Origin: Methanobacterium sp.
Lineage (GTDB): Archaea > Methanobacteriota > Methanobacteria > Methanobacteriales > Methanobacteriaceae
Direction: 5' to 3'
Assembly: GCA_015661405.1 (NCBI GenBank)
Contig: JACWMK010000019.1
Location: 1-45,264 of the forward strand
Length of the DNA: 45,264 nucleotides
The notes beneath the pieces were generated by a model that had not been told where the DNA came from, did no database searches, and saw only the letters and a program-made list of their open reading frames with translations. How positions within the stretch are numbered: position 1 is the first letter of the stretch; every line of letters starts with the position of its first letter. Positions 8,023 through 16,765 of this stretch are shown piece by piece. The translations under genes were made by a program, and so were the position numbers.

Positions 8023-9006
8023 TTATAGTATCAGTACTTCTTCACAGATATCCTCAACAGATTCTACAAATTTTTTTGGATCAATTTTAGGGAAAGTATC
8101 TACCAGACAAATATTAAATTGATTATTAAAGACTGTTGGCAATTCCTTAATATCCAAACAATAAACTTCAAAATTATTACCAGTTGCGATTAAACCTTTT
8201 CTATTATTAGACACTTCTAAAGGATATCCGTTTAATTTTAAGTTAATTATAGTATTTTCTACAGCAGGATACCAGAGATCATTGAATATAACCTTCCTAG
8301 CACCAGCCTTTAAAGCAGCTATTCCAAGAGTACCGGGTCCACAGGTACAGTCAAGAACTGTTGGGTTATCATATTCATCTAAAATTTTTTTTAAACCCCT
8401 TATTTTTGGAGATAATGGTTTTGGGAACTCTATGTGTATTTGACTCTGATATTTGTATATGCATACAAAATCCCAAGGTGTATTTATAATATCACATCTA
8501 ACATCACAGCCTGCTAGCACTTCATATGTGTGTGGATTGGATGTAGAATTCTTAATACCTACAGTATCATTCATATATCCTTTTAAAACTCCCCTAACTT
8601 CAGGTACTTTTTTTAATATTTCATTGGCACATATTACATCCATTTTTCCAGAAAGTATAACAAGTGAGTCTTCTGGAAGATAAGGAACAGACTTTGTGGG
8701 ATAAGCAGGCGTAATAAGAGGCACACAGACATCTCTAAGGTTAGATTCTTTATCCTTCAATCCATAATCTATCATTATTTTCAAAATGTGAGCCATTACT
8801 ATGTCTAAATGACGTTTATCACAATTTAAACATTTTCCAAAATTTCCGTCTAAACTATTTAGATTTAACTGTGAGTTTAATGGCGAGAATTTTTTCAGTT
8901 TGAATTCTAAGCACTTATTGCAGGATGAATATAAATTTTTAGAATATTTCAGAATTTGAGAAGCAGGCTTTAGGCAGTCACTTCCACATTTACATCTTAA
9001 GTCCAT
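8023..9006 (-). CDS. SAM-dependent methyltransferase with N-terminal zinc-finger-like region
   Basis: A 327-residue protein. The C-terminal half is a class I Rossmann methyltransferase: motif I is TVLDCTCGPGTLGIAAL near residue 215, followed by VIFND (acidic end of motif II) and a CLVDTFP strand. The N-terminal ~75 residues hold CKCGSDC, CNKC and CLNC, which could bind zinc or an iron-sulfur cluster. Homologues are often labelled ribosomal protein L11 methyltransferase, but the long N-terminal region is unlike PrmA and the substrate is uncertain. There is no ribosome site before the ATG. It is divergent from tadA across 46 bp and is probably leaderless. Confidence 0.72.
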   Translation of the reverse strand: MDLRCKCGSDCLKPASQILKYSKNLYSSCNKCLEFKLKKFSPLNSQLNLNSLDGNFGKCLNCDKRHLDIVMAHILKIMIDYGLKDKESNLRDVCVPLITPAYPTKSVPYLPEDSLVILSGKMDVICANEILKKVPEVRGVLKGYMNDTVGIKNSTSNPHTYEVLAGCDVRCDIINTPWDFVCIYKYQSQIHIEFPKPLSPKIRGLKKILDEYDNPTVLDCTCGPGTLGIAALKAGARKVIFNDLWYPAVENTIINLKLNGYPLEVSNNRKGLIATGNNFEVYCLDIKELPTVFNNQFNICLVDTFPKIDPKKFVESVEDICEEVLIL

Positions 9007-9052
9007 ATACTTAAATATTATAAAATATCTTTAATATAAATAGTTGAGAATT
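9007..9052. promoter_or_regulatory. Compact bidirectional promoter, both transcripts likely leaderless
   Basis: Only 46 bp separate the two divergent ATG codons. TTAAATATTATAAAAT at 9011-9026 could be the TATA box for the rightward gene (ATG 9053). The complement of 9030-9044, CTATTTATATTAAAG, could serve the leftward gene (ATG 9006). Each lies about 25-40 nt before its start codon, and neither gene has a ribosome site. Confidence 0.45.
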
Positions 9053-10669
9053 ATGAAGGATAAAAGGAAAGAGATAATTAGAGATTTATTGGGAGACTTT
9101 GCAGACGATAGTGGGGAAGAGGAAGAAAGTACTGAAATAGATAAAGTTGAGAATTCTAAAAAGAGTAACTTTGGTTTGGATGAAGATAAGGCTTTTAAAT
9201 TAAATAAGATGATGAAGAAGCCAGCTAAACGATCCAAAAAAGTTAAAAAAGTAAAAAAAGTTTCCGATGTAATGAAAGCGGAAATAATAGAAGAAGGATT
9301 AGTACCTAATTATAACGTTAGTATACCCAGCTTTTCAAATAAGGAAAAAGAACTTTTTAATGAAATTAGGGAAAAACTAGTGGAAGTTGCAGTTGCTCAG
9401 GAAGACTTCAAGGTAGATGAAGATTCTTTTATAATTGAGGTTAAACAATTCCTCCGCACTAAAGGTGTGCGAGATGTGGATCGTTTGTCTGCTCAGATTT
9501 CACAAGAAATGTTAGGTTATGGTAAACTAGATCCTATGATCAAAGATGATGATTTGGAAGAGATCATGGTGATTGGGACTCATAAAAAAGTGTTTGTTTA
9601 CCATCGTAAAATAGGAATGATGGTCACTAATATTGATTTTGAAGATGAAGAGGATATAAAGGCCATTATAGATGTCATAGCTAGACAGGCTAATCGTAGA
9701 ATAGATCAGCAAACTCCAATATTGGATGCTAGATTGAAAGATGGTTCTAGGGTTAATGCTACACTTCCACCAGTATCTGCAGATGGTCCTACCTTAACTA
9801 TACGTAAATTTAGGAAAGATCCATTGACTGTTATTGATCTTATAAATTTTAAGACTTTATCATCTCATTTGGCTGGTTTTTTATGGGTTTGTACTGATGG
9901 ATTTGGTGTGAAGCCATGTAATGCTATAATAGCGGGTGGAACTAGTTCTGGTAAAACAACTACTTTAAACACGATAGCGGCATTTGTACCGCCAAGGGAG
10001 AGAATAATTACAATTGAGGATACTCTGGAATTGCAGCTTCCTCACTCTCATGTTTTGCGTATGGAAACTCGCCCCCCTAACATCGAAGATAAAGGTGAAT
10101 TAACAATGGATACTTTGGTTAAGAATTCCCTCCGTCAGAGGCCTGATCGAGTGATTGTAGGGGAAGTAAGGGGTAAAGAGGCCATCACCTTGTTTACAGC
10201 GTTAAATACTGGACACTCTGGAATGGGAACACTTCATTCTAACTCTGCACGGGAGACTATAACTCGTCTTGTAAATCCTCCTATGAATGTTCCTAATATC
10301 ATGATACCTGCTCTTGATTTTATAATAATGCAGCAGAGGATGTATAGGCCTGAAGGTGGGTCTATCAGGAGGGTCACTGAAGTGGCTGAGGTAGTGGGTA
10401 TGGAAGAGGGTAATGTTCAACTTAACCGAGTTTTTGAATGGAATAATATAAGTGATAAAGTTGAATATGTGGGAATTGCTAGTCAAACTTTAAGGGAGAT
10501 ATCAGAATTACGAGGGATTGGAATTACAGAAATAGAAGAGGAAATAGAGAAAAGAAGAGTAATATTAGAGTACATGGCAGATAACAATATACGATCCATT
10601 GAAGAAGTGGGGCAGAGTATAAACAATTACTATAAAGATCCAAATGGTATGTTGGAAGAAGCACTGTAA
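9053..10669 (+). CDS. tadA: Type IV pilus/secretion assembly ATPase (TadA/GspE-E2 family)
   Basis: A 538-residue traffic ATPase powering pilus assembly or secretion. Walker A GGTSSGKTTT lies near residue 300, the Asp/Glu strand ERIITIEDTLEL near 320, Walker B RPDRVIVGEVRGKEA near 365 and the His box TGHSGMGTLHSNSA near 385. The first ~85 residues are very acidic then Lys-rich (SGEEEESTE, then KKVKKVKKV), followed by the N-terminal FlhG/TadA-like domain. ATG 9053 is preferred to TTG 9044 because of TATA spacing; no ribosome site is seen. TadB follows, and TadC with the pilin-like gene is at 1.3-2.4 kb. Confidence 0.88.
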   Translation: MKDKRKEIIRDLLGDFADDSGEEEESTEIDKVENSKKSNFGLDEDKAFKLNKMMKKPAKRSKKVKKVKKVSDVMKAEIIEEGLVPNYNVSIPSFSNKEKELFNEIREKLVEVAVAQEDFKVDEDSFIIEVKQFLRTKGVRDVDRLSAQISQEMLGYGKLDPMIKDDDLEEIMVIGTHKKVFVYHRKIGMMVTNIDFEDEEDIKAIIDVIARQANRRIDQQTPILDARLKDGSRVNATLPPVSADGPTLTIRKFRKDPLTVIDLINFKTLSSHLAGFLWVCTDGFGVKPCNAIIAGGTSSGKTTTLNTIAAFVPPRERIITIEDTLELQLPHSHVLRMETRPPNIEDKGELTMDTLVKNSLRQRPDRVIVGEVRGKEAITLFTALNTGHSGMGTLHSNSARETITRLVNPPMNVPNIMIPALDFIIMQQRMYRPEGGSIRRVTEVAEVVGMEEGNVQLNRVFEWNNISDKVEYVGIASQTLREISELRGIGITEIEEEIEKRRVILEYMADNNIRSIEEVGQSINNYYKDPNGMLEEAL

Positions 10670-10770
10670 AAAAAATATTAATTCAGAGATCCTATAATTT
10701 TGGATTAAGATTTGATTAGAATACCATAATAATAATTTTAAATACTGATGAAAGGAAAAAAATGATATAA

Positions 10771-11868
10771 ATGATTTTCGATCTCAAAAAGTTTTTCAAT
10801 AAAATCGGTAATTTAACAGTTAATTCCAGCCGAAAAGTTGGTGAAGGTATTCAAACTCCAATAGATAAAATAAGTGGATTAAATTCAGAGAATGTAATAT
10901 CTAGAAGAAAATCAGATATGGAACAAAAGGTAGAAATTGACAAGGGATCCAATTCAAAATCATTATTTAGACCATCCAATTCTCCTTCTCGAACCATAAA
11001 AAGAATGAGGATGGATAAAGAAGAAATAGCTTTATTTAAAGAGTTAGTTGATAAAAAATCGGTGTCATCTGAGAAAATAGAAGATGAAAAGGATAAAAAA
11101 GAAGCACTTCGAAAAGCTTCTTTGGAAGAGATTCTTAAGGAAGAACAAAAAGAAGAATTAGATCCTAGATTGATCATTATTATGGGCGTAATAGCCTTTG
11201 CAGTTGTAGTTTTAGCTTTAGTTGTATTAGGTTTTGGATTAATGATTGGCCTAATATTTGGAGTTATTATTTTGATGATGGCCATTTTTGTAGTCTTTCT
11301 TCCTAAGATGAGGAAGGGACAGAAATCTTCTGATGCAGCCAAAGAAATACCTTTTGCTCTTAGGCAGATGGCAACAGAATTACGTGCAGGTACGGGATTA
11401 CATGACAGTATGCGTTCTATATCTCTTTCTGGTTATGGTCCTCTTTCTGAGGAATTCTCCCGGGCATTAGAAGAAATAAGATATGGGGAGACTACAGAGA
11501 AGGCTTTGATTGATATGAGTGATAGAATAAATTCAGAAGGTTTGCAAAGAGCAATTTATCAGATAACCCGAACCTTAAATAGTGGAGGCGATCTTGCTAA
11601 GACTCTAAGTGTTATAGCAGATGATACTGCTTATGAGTTACGGATGAAGCTTAAAGACTACGCTCAAAAATTGAATTCATTTACTATGATCTATATGTTC
11701 GTAGCAATACTATTTCCTGTAATAACAATGATCATGTTGATAGCTGCATCAACAGTTATGGGTGCTTTTTTACCGCCCATCGTGTTATTGATACTCTACT
11801 TATTTTTCTTTCCAGCCATAGTGTTATTTATGGTTTTTATAATCAAAAGATTAGAACCAAATGTATGA
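10771..11868 (+). CDS. tadB: Type II/IV secretion F-family membrane protein (TadB-like)
   Basis: A 365-residue F-domain protein, the second membrane platform subunit. About 125 hydrophilic residues come first (Ser/Lys rich, then a Glu/Lys helix EEILKEEQKEELD). Two hydrophobic helices follow near 130-175, the F domain (PFALRQMATELRAGTGLHDSM, later RTLNSGGDLAKTLSVIADDT) near 190-290 and two C-terminal helices. It is 102 bp after tadA, so probably the same operon. The AAAGGA site before it also serves a two-codon ATG-ATA-TAA at 10761 that ends 1 nt before the true ATG. The long soluble N-terminus is the unusual part. Confidence 0.84.
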   Translation: MIFDLKKFFNKIGNLTVNSSRKVGEGIQTPIDKISGLNSENVISRRKSDMEQKVEIDKGSNSKSLFRPSNSPSRTIKRMRMDKEEIALFKELVDKKSVSSEKIEDEKDKKEALRKASLEEILKEEQKEELDPRLIIIMGVIAFAVVVLALVVLGFGLMIGLIFGVIILMMAIFVVFLPKMRKGQKSSDAAKEIPFALRQMATELRAGTGLHDSMRSISLSGYGPLSEEFSRALEEIRYGETTEKALIDMSDRINSEGLQRAIYQITRTLNSGGDLAKTLSVIADDTAYELRMKLKDYAQKLNSFTMIYMFVAILFPVITMIMLIAASTVMGAFLPPIVLLILYLFFFPAIVLFMVFIIKRLEPNV

Positions 11869-12009
11869 AGTTATTAGTTCATATTCAGATTTCCCTGGTA
11901 TAACTTAATCCAAAATTTGGTTGGTTATATTATTATAGAGAACATTTGAATTATTTTTTTTTAATTGTTATAATCATAATTTAACATGAGTATTTCTGAT
12001 TTTAATTTT

Positions 12010-12058
12010 ATTTATAGGGTGTAATACTAAAGGATACATTGTTTTTAACCCTATAAAT
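12010..12058. repeat. 11-bp inverted repeat (stem-loop)
   Basis: ATTTATAGGGT at 12010-12020 pairs perfectly with ACCCTATAAAT at 12048-12058 across a 27-nt loop. No T run follows directly, so it is not an ordinary terminator. It lies about 190 bp before the cdh TATA box. Confidence 0.6.
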
Positions 12059-12192
12059 TTTAATAAAACATTCTTAAGTTTTATCATATAAACCTTACTA
12101 TCAGTATTACTAAAGTTTGCTGATTATTATTACAAATGATATTACTAAATTTATTTTCATATAAAAATAGAGTATTAAATTAGCCCTATTTG

Positions 12193-12234
12193 ACTTTGAA
12201 GTCATTTCAAACATTTCAAATAAACAACTTTGAA
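12193..12234. promoter_or_regulatory. Putative operator array: TTTGAA/TTCAAA half-sites
   Basis: Four copies of one half-site lie in 42 bp: ACTTTGAA (12193-12200), a tandem 9-mer CATTTCAAA twice (12203-12211 and 12212-12220) and ACTTTGAA again (12227-12234). The outer copies point opposite to the inner ones, so TTTGAAGTCATTTCAAA is an inverted repeat. The array ends about 13 bp before the TATA box, where an archaeal activator or repressor would act. Confidence 0.5.
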
Positions 12235-12245
12235 AAAAACACATA

Positions 12246-12258
12246 ACTTATATATAAT
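12246..12258 (+). promoter_or_regulatory. TATA box of the cdh operon
   Basis: ACTTATATATAAT (12246-12258) is a near-ideal archaeal TATA element with an A-rich BRE-like stretch before it. Initiation near 12278-12282 would give a leader of about 25 nt carrying the GGTGAT ribosome site at 12296-12301. Confidence 0.6.
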
Positions 12259-12305
12259 ATCAAGATAGAATCATCATTATAAATCATTAATAATTGGTGA
12301 TAATT

Positions 12306-14687
12306 GTGGCGCCGAAATCAAAAGAATCGAAACAAAAAATATTCAAAGACAATTTTTGGAAGACAAAAGGTTTTAAAGTTTCAATTGGTGACATAACTGG
12401 AAAAACAACCAAAAAAGAATCCAAAATATCTGAAGAACCATCATTACCACTAGGTCCCACTACCAAACCTAACTTGACAGATTTAAGATCATGGGATATG
12501 AAATTATTAAGTAGATATGAGCCATTCTACGCCCCATTCTGCGATATGTGCTGTTTATGCACTTATGGAAAATGTGATTTAACTGCAGGTAAAAAAGGAG
12601 CTTGTGGCATTAATATACAAGCTCAACAAGCACGAACTGTCCTTTTAGCATGTTGTATTGGTTCAGCAGCCCATTCCGGCCATGCAAGACATCTTTTAGA
12701 ATACTTAACCAAAAAATATGGGGATGATTTACCAATAGATCTCGGAATGAATATCGATATTGAAGCTCCGATAATGAGAGTGGTACTTGGTAAAAAACCT
12801 GAAACTTTAGGAGACTTGAAAGAAGCCTTAGATTATATTGAGGAACAAATGGTACATTTATTATCAGCTTGTCACACAGGACAGGAAGGTAGTAGTATTG
12901 ATTTTGAATCAAAGGCTTTACATGCAGGTTTAATGGATAATGTTGGAATGGAAATAGGAGACATTGCACAGATTGTAGCTCTTAACATGCCTAAGGGTGA
13001 TGAAGACGCACCTTTAGTGGAACTGGGAATGGGAACAATTGACAGAAATAAACCAGTGATATTATGTATAGGTCATAATGTTATTCCGGGATCAGGTATT
13101 ATTGATTATGTAGAAAATGAAGAGCTTGAAGATGAAGTTGAAGTTTGTGGTATCTGTTGTGCTGCATTAGATATTACGCGATATAATAAAAGTGCAAAAG
13201 TAATTGGCCCTATTTCAAAACAGTTAAAATTTGTAAGAAGTGGTGTTGCAGACGTTATAGTTGTAGATGAACAATGTGTTAGAACTGACATTCTTGAGGA
13301 AGCTAATAAAAACAATGCTGTAGTGCTTGCAACAACAGATAAAATATGCTTGGGACTTCCAGACCTGACCAAAGAAGACACGGATAAAATAGTCGCACAG
13401 CTTGTAAAAGGCGATTTAAACGGTGCATTGATACTTGACCCGGATAAGGTAGGTGAAGTAGCCACAAGGGTGGCTATGAATATAGCTGAAGACCGTGAAA
13501 ACTTAAAAATACTACCGGATATTGATGAAATCACCGAAATGGCTAAAGAATGCACAGAATGCGGTTGGTGTGTTAGATCGTGTCCTAACAGTCAACCAAT
13601 GATGGATGCTGTTGTAGCAGCCGGTAAAGGTGACTATAGTAAATTCATTGAACTCTATAACTTTGATGTTTGTTATTCATGTGGAAGATGTGAACAAAAT
13701 TGTGAAAGAGACCTTCCACTAATGTCCATGCTAGCTAAAGTCGGTGAGCACTACGTTAAAGATGAAAAATATAATGTAAGAGCAGGTAGAGGTCCAATTC
13801 AGGATATTGAAATAAGGCGGGTAGGCGCACCTATCGTTTTAGGAGATATACCTGGCGTTATAGCATTTGTTGGATGCACAAATTATCCCGAAGGTGGGGA
13901 AGACGTGGCTAAGATGGCTAAGGAATTCCTAGAGAGGAACTATATAGTAGTGACCAGTGGATGTGGATCTATGACCATAGGTGAATACCGGGATGAAGAT
14001 GGTAAAACTCTTTATGAAAAATACAGTGGTGATTTCGAAGCTAAAGGATTAGTAAACGTAGGATCTTGTGTTTCAAACGCCCATATACCGGGGGCTTGCA
14101 TTAAAATAGCCAATATATTTGCCAAAAAAACATTGGAAGGTAACTTTGAAGAAATAGCAGACTACATTTTAAACAGAGTAGGTGCCTGTGGTGTTGCTTG
14201 GGGTGCTTATTCTCAAAAAGCAGTGGCAATTGCTACTGGAGTAAATCGTTGGGGGATTCCGGTTGTACTAGGACCGCATGGTTCTAAATACAGGAGATTA
14301 TTCTTAGGTAGAACAGATAAAGAAGAAACATGGGAAATCAATGATTTAAGAATAGGTGAAGTGGTAAAAGGTGAACCTGCACCAGAACATCTTTTGTATG
14401 CTGCTGAAAACAGGGAAGAAGCAACAGTAATGATTGCTAAACTCTGTATAAGACCTAATGATACTTCGAAAGGACGCCAGTTAAAATTGAACCATTACAT
14501 TGATTTACATAGGAAATATTTCGGTGTCATTCCTGATGATGTTCATAAATTCGTTAGAGTGGAGAAAGACATTCCAATAATCTATAAAAGAGATATCATG
14601 GAAATTTTGAAAGAAAAAGGTTGGAAACCAAGGAGAATACCACAAGAACCATCATTAACGCAATTGGATGGTGATTTAAATGAGTGA
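12306..14687 (+). CDS. cdhA: Acetyl-CoA decarbonylase/synthase alpha subunit (CO dehydrogenase)
   Basis: A 793-residue Ni-Fe CO dehydrogenase catalytic subunit that interconverts CO2 and CO for acetyl-CoA synthesis. Near residue 75 CDMCCLCTYGKCDL supplies the D/B-cluster cysteines. CTECGWCVRSCP and CYSCGRCEQNC (about 415 and 455) form the extra ferredoxin-like domain typical of archaeal CdhA. Further conserved Cys (VEVCGICC, VGCTN, SGCGSM, VGSCVSN, GACGVAWG) fit the C cluster. GTG 12306 is chosen because GGTGAT lies 4 nt upstream; a TTG four codons earlier overlaps that site. It overlaps cdhB by 8 bp. First gene of the operon. Confidence 0.96.
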   Translation: MAPKSKESKQKIFKDNFWKTKGFKVSIGDITGKTTKKESKISEEPSLPLGPTTKPNLTDLRSWDMKLLSRYEPFYAPFCDMCCLCTYGKCDLTAGKKGACGINIQAQQARTVLLACCIGSAAHSGHARHLLEYLTKKYGDDLPIDLGMNIDIEAPIMRVVLGKKPETLGDLKEALDYIEEQMVHLLSACHTGQEGSSIDFESKALHAGLMDNVGMEIGDIAQIVALNMPKGDEDAPLVELGMGTIDRNKPVILCIGHNVIPGSGIIDYVENEELEDEVEVCGICCAALDITRYNKSAKVIGPISKQLKFVRSGVADVIVVDEQCVRTDILEEANKNNAVVLATTDKICLGLPDLTKEDTDKIVAQLVKGDLNGALILDPDKVGEVATRVAMNIAEDRENLKILPDIDEITEMAKECTECGWCVRSCPNSQPMMDAVVAAGKGDYSKFIELYNFDVCYSCGRCEQNCERDLPLMSMLAKVGEHYVKDEKYNVRAGRGPIQDIEIRRVGAPIVLGDIPGVIAFVGCTNYPEGGEDVAKMAKEFLERNYIVVTSGCGSMTIGEYRDEDGKTLYEKYSGDFEAKGLVNVGSCVSNAHIPGACIKIANIFAKKTLEGNFEEIADYILNRVGACGVAWGAYSQKAVAIATGVNRWGIPVVLGPHGSKYRRLFLGRTDKEETWEINDLRIGEVVKGEPAPEHLLYAAENREEATVMIAKLCIRPNDTSKGRQLKLNHYIDLHRKYFGVIPDDVHKFVRVEKDIPIIYKRDIMEILKEKGWKPRRIPQEPSLTQLDGDLNE

Positions 14688-15192
14688 AAGAATTATTCCT
14701 TGGCAGCCGACCGTTATAGCCGGGCCAAAACAGGCTTTATTAGTAACTCCTGAAACAGCGAAAATGATGATTAAGAAAGCTAAGAGACCGTTAATGATTG
14801 TGGGACCCAGTGCAGCTGAAGAACCTCTAATTAAATATGCAACTGAGATCTCTGAAAAATGGAAACTACCCATAGTAACCACTGGAGATGCTTTCAAAGC
14901 ATTTAATGAGAGAGGAATTGAAACCAAACCTTATGGGATAGTTGAAATAATAAACCTACTAAAAGACCCGGATTGGAATGGTGTGAAAGATGAAGGGCAA
15001 CATGATTTAGTTATATTTATTGGTTGTATTTATTACATTGCCTCACAGGGTCTATCCACCCTTAAGCACTTTGCACCTAAACTTAGGACACTTACACTTT
15101 GTAAATACTTTCATTCCAATGCTGATGCATCATTCCCTAATATGAAGGATGCAGAATGGTTAAACTATCTTGAAAAAATGAAGATGGATTAA
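14680..15192 (+). CDS. cdhB: Acetyl-CoA decarbonylase/synthase epsilon subunit
   Basis: A 170-residue CdhB subunit that binds CdhA in the alpha2-epsilon2 subcomplex. It has the DHS-like NAD/FAD-binding fold recognisable in KAKRPLMIVGPSA and LVIFIGCIYYIASQGLSTLKHFAPKLRT. Its ATG lies within the end of cdhA and its ribosome site (GGTGAT, 4 nt before) is inside the cdhA coding region, so translation is coupled. Length is normal. A 67-bp gap follows. Confidence 0.93.
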   Translation: MSERIIPWQPTVIAGPKQALLVTPETAKMMIKKAKRPLMIVGPSAAEEPLIKYATEISEKWKLPIVTTGDAFKAFNERGIETKPYGIVEIINLLKDPDWNGVKDEGQHDLVIFIGCIYYIASQGLSTLKHFAPKLRTLTLCKYFHSNADASFPNMKDAEWLNYLEKMKMD

Positions 15193-15259
15193 AAATATTC
15201 ACTAAAATAATAAAAATGATTAAAGAAATGGGATTAAAAAGGTAAATGGGAGGAATTCA

Positions 15260-16654
15260 ATGTTCGAGGATATACCTGTTGACGTCAGTCCTATGTATGA
15301 AGGTGAGCGCATAAGATCAGCTAATATGTTCGTTGAGCTCGCTGGTCCAAAATCTATTGGGGCAGAACTAGTTCAAGTAAAAGACAATGTTGAAGACGGT
15401 AAAATAGAAGTAAAAGGTTTAGAATTAGCTGATATGAAAGAGGGAGAAATTTATCCTCTGGGTATCTTAATAGAAATCCAGGGTGAAAAATTAGAAAGGG
15501 AATTGGAAGGAGTAATAGAGCGTAGAACCCATGAACTATGTAACTACGTTAAAGGATTCATGCATTTAAATCAAAGAGACCAGATTTGGTGTAGAGTCAG
15601 TAAAGAAGCAATAGAAGCTGGATTCAAATTAGAACACTTGGCTAAAGCATTATCTATATTATTCCGGGAAGAATTCCCAATAATTGAAGCAATATCAATT
15701 ACTATACTAACAGATAAAGTTGATGTTGAAGTTTTCTTAGAAAATGCAAAATCATTATATGAAGAGAGAGATTCTAGAGCTCGAGAATTATCAGATGAGG
15801 ATGTAGATGTATTCTATGGGTGTGTGATGTGTCAATCTTTTGCACCTAGCCACGTTTGTGTAGTAACACCGGATAGAACTGCTCTTTGTGGGGCAATAAA
15901 TTGGTTTGACTGCCGAGCTGCTGCAAAAATGGATCCTGAAGGACCTATATTTGAAATAGAAAAAGGTAAAATACTTGATGAGGTTAAAGGTGAATATGAA
16001 AATGTTAACGTAGTAGTAGCTGATCGTTCACAAGGTACTTTTGATCGAGTTTATCTACATAGTGTATTTGAATATCCTCACACTTCATGTGGATGTTTTG
16101 AAGCAGTGGCATTTCACATTCCAGAATTAGATGGAATAGGGATTGTTGATCGGGATTTCAAAGGCGAAACACCTTTAGGATTACCATTTTCAGCTATGGC
16201 TGGACAATGCTCTGGTGGAAAACAGGTGGAAGGATTTACAGGCTTAAGTTTAGAATATATGAGATCTCCTAAATTTTTACAGGCAGATGGTGGTTATGAA
16301 AGAGTAGTATGGCTACCTAAGGAGATAAAAGACGAATTAGCAGATTATATTCCGGCAGATCTTATTGAAAAGATTCCCACAGAAGAAGATGTAAACAGTA
16401 TCAAGGAAATACGGATATTCCTTGAAGAAAAAGAACATCCTATACTCGAACGGTTAAAAGTTTCAACGGAAGAAATAGAAGAAGATGAAAAATCTGTCAA
16501 ATCTTCTGAAATAGAAGAAATAGAAACAGTAGAAGATTCAATATCTACTGTAGCTTATGTTCCTGAAATGACACTTCCAACTTCAAGAGGAATAAAAATT
16601 ACACTAAAAAATGCTAAAATATACGCCGAGAAGGTGATAATAAAAAGAGAATAA
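15260..16654 (+). CDS. cdhC: Acetyl-CoA decarbonylase/synthase beta subunit (acetyl-CoA synthase)
   Basis: A 464-residue A-cluster subunit that joins CO, a methyl group and CoA. The six A-cluster cysteines are at residues 188, 191, 200, 210, 277 and 279. Their spacing (3, 9, 10, 67, 2) equals that of bacterial ACS Cys506-597. It lacks the N-terminal domain of bacterial AcsB, as usual for archaeal CdhC. The last ~60 residues include a Glu-rich linker (EEIEEDEKSVKSSEIEEIET) and a short basic tail. GGGAGGA precedes the ATG. cooC follows after 111 bp containing a T9 run. Confidence 0.97.
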   Translation: MFEDIPVDVSPMYEGERIRSANMFVELAGPKSIGAELVQVKDNVEDGKIEVKGLELADMKEGEIYPLGILIEIQGEKLERELEGVIERRTHELCNYVKGFMHLNQRDQIWCRVSKEAIEAGFKLEHLAKALSILFREEFPIIEAISITILTDKVDVEVFLENAKSLYEERDSRARELSDEDVDVFYGCVMCQSFAPSHVCVVTPDRTALCGAINWFDCRAAAKMDPEGPIFEIEKGKILDEVKGEYENVNVVVADRSQGTFDRVYLHSVFEYPHTSCGCFEAVAFHIPELDGIGIVDRDFKGETPLGLPFSAMAGQCSGGKQVEGFTGLSLEYMRSPKFLQADGGYERVVWLPKEIKDELADYIPADLIEKIPTEEDVNSIKEIRIFLEEKEHPILERLKVSTEEIEEDEKSVKSSEIEEIETVEDSISTVAYVPEMTLPTSRGIKITLKNAKIYAEKVIIKRE

Positions 16655-16716
16655 TGATTAAAAATTAATAAAAAAAATTTATGAATGAAATACAATTTCT
16701 AGAGATATAATCTTCT

Positions 16717-16740
16717 AAAAAAAAATTTAAATTTTTTTTT
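16717..16740 (+). terminator. A/T hairpin with T9 run inside the cdh operon
   Basis: A run of nine A, TTTAAA and then nine T (16732-16740) lies between cdhC and cooC, about 25 bp before the cooC GTG. It can fold on itself and resembles an archaeal intrinsic terminator. Partial termination would make cdhABC mRNA more abundant than cooC-cdhDE. Confidence 0.4.
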
Positions 16741-16765
16741 ATGACCATTTTAATGGAGTGTTCCA

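Larger units (their letters stand above)
11869..12305. other. Intergenic region upstream of the cdh operon
   Basis: About 437 bp with no supported gene. It holds a T9 run near 11951-11960 that may end the tad transcript, an 11-bp stem-loop at 12010-12058, four TTTGAA/TTCAAA half-sites at 12193-12234 and a TATA box near 12247-12258. The regulatory content is much denser than in the window's other spacers. Confidence 0.6.

Noticed and set aside
13106..13555. Long leftward open frame inside cdhA
   Set aside because: Antisense shadow with Ser/Thr-rich composition; cdhA motifs occupy this stretch.
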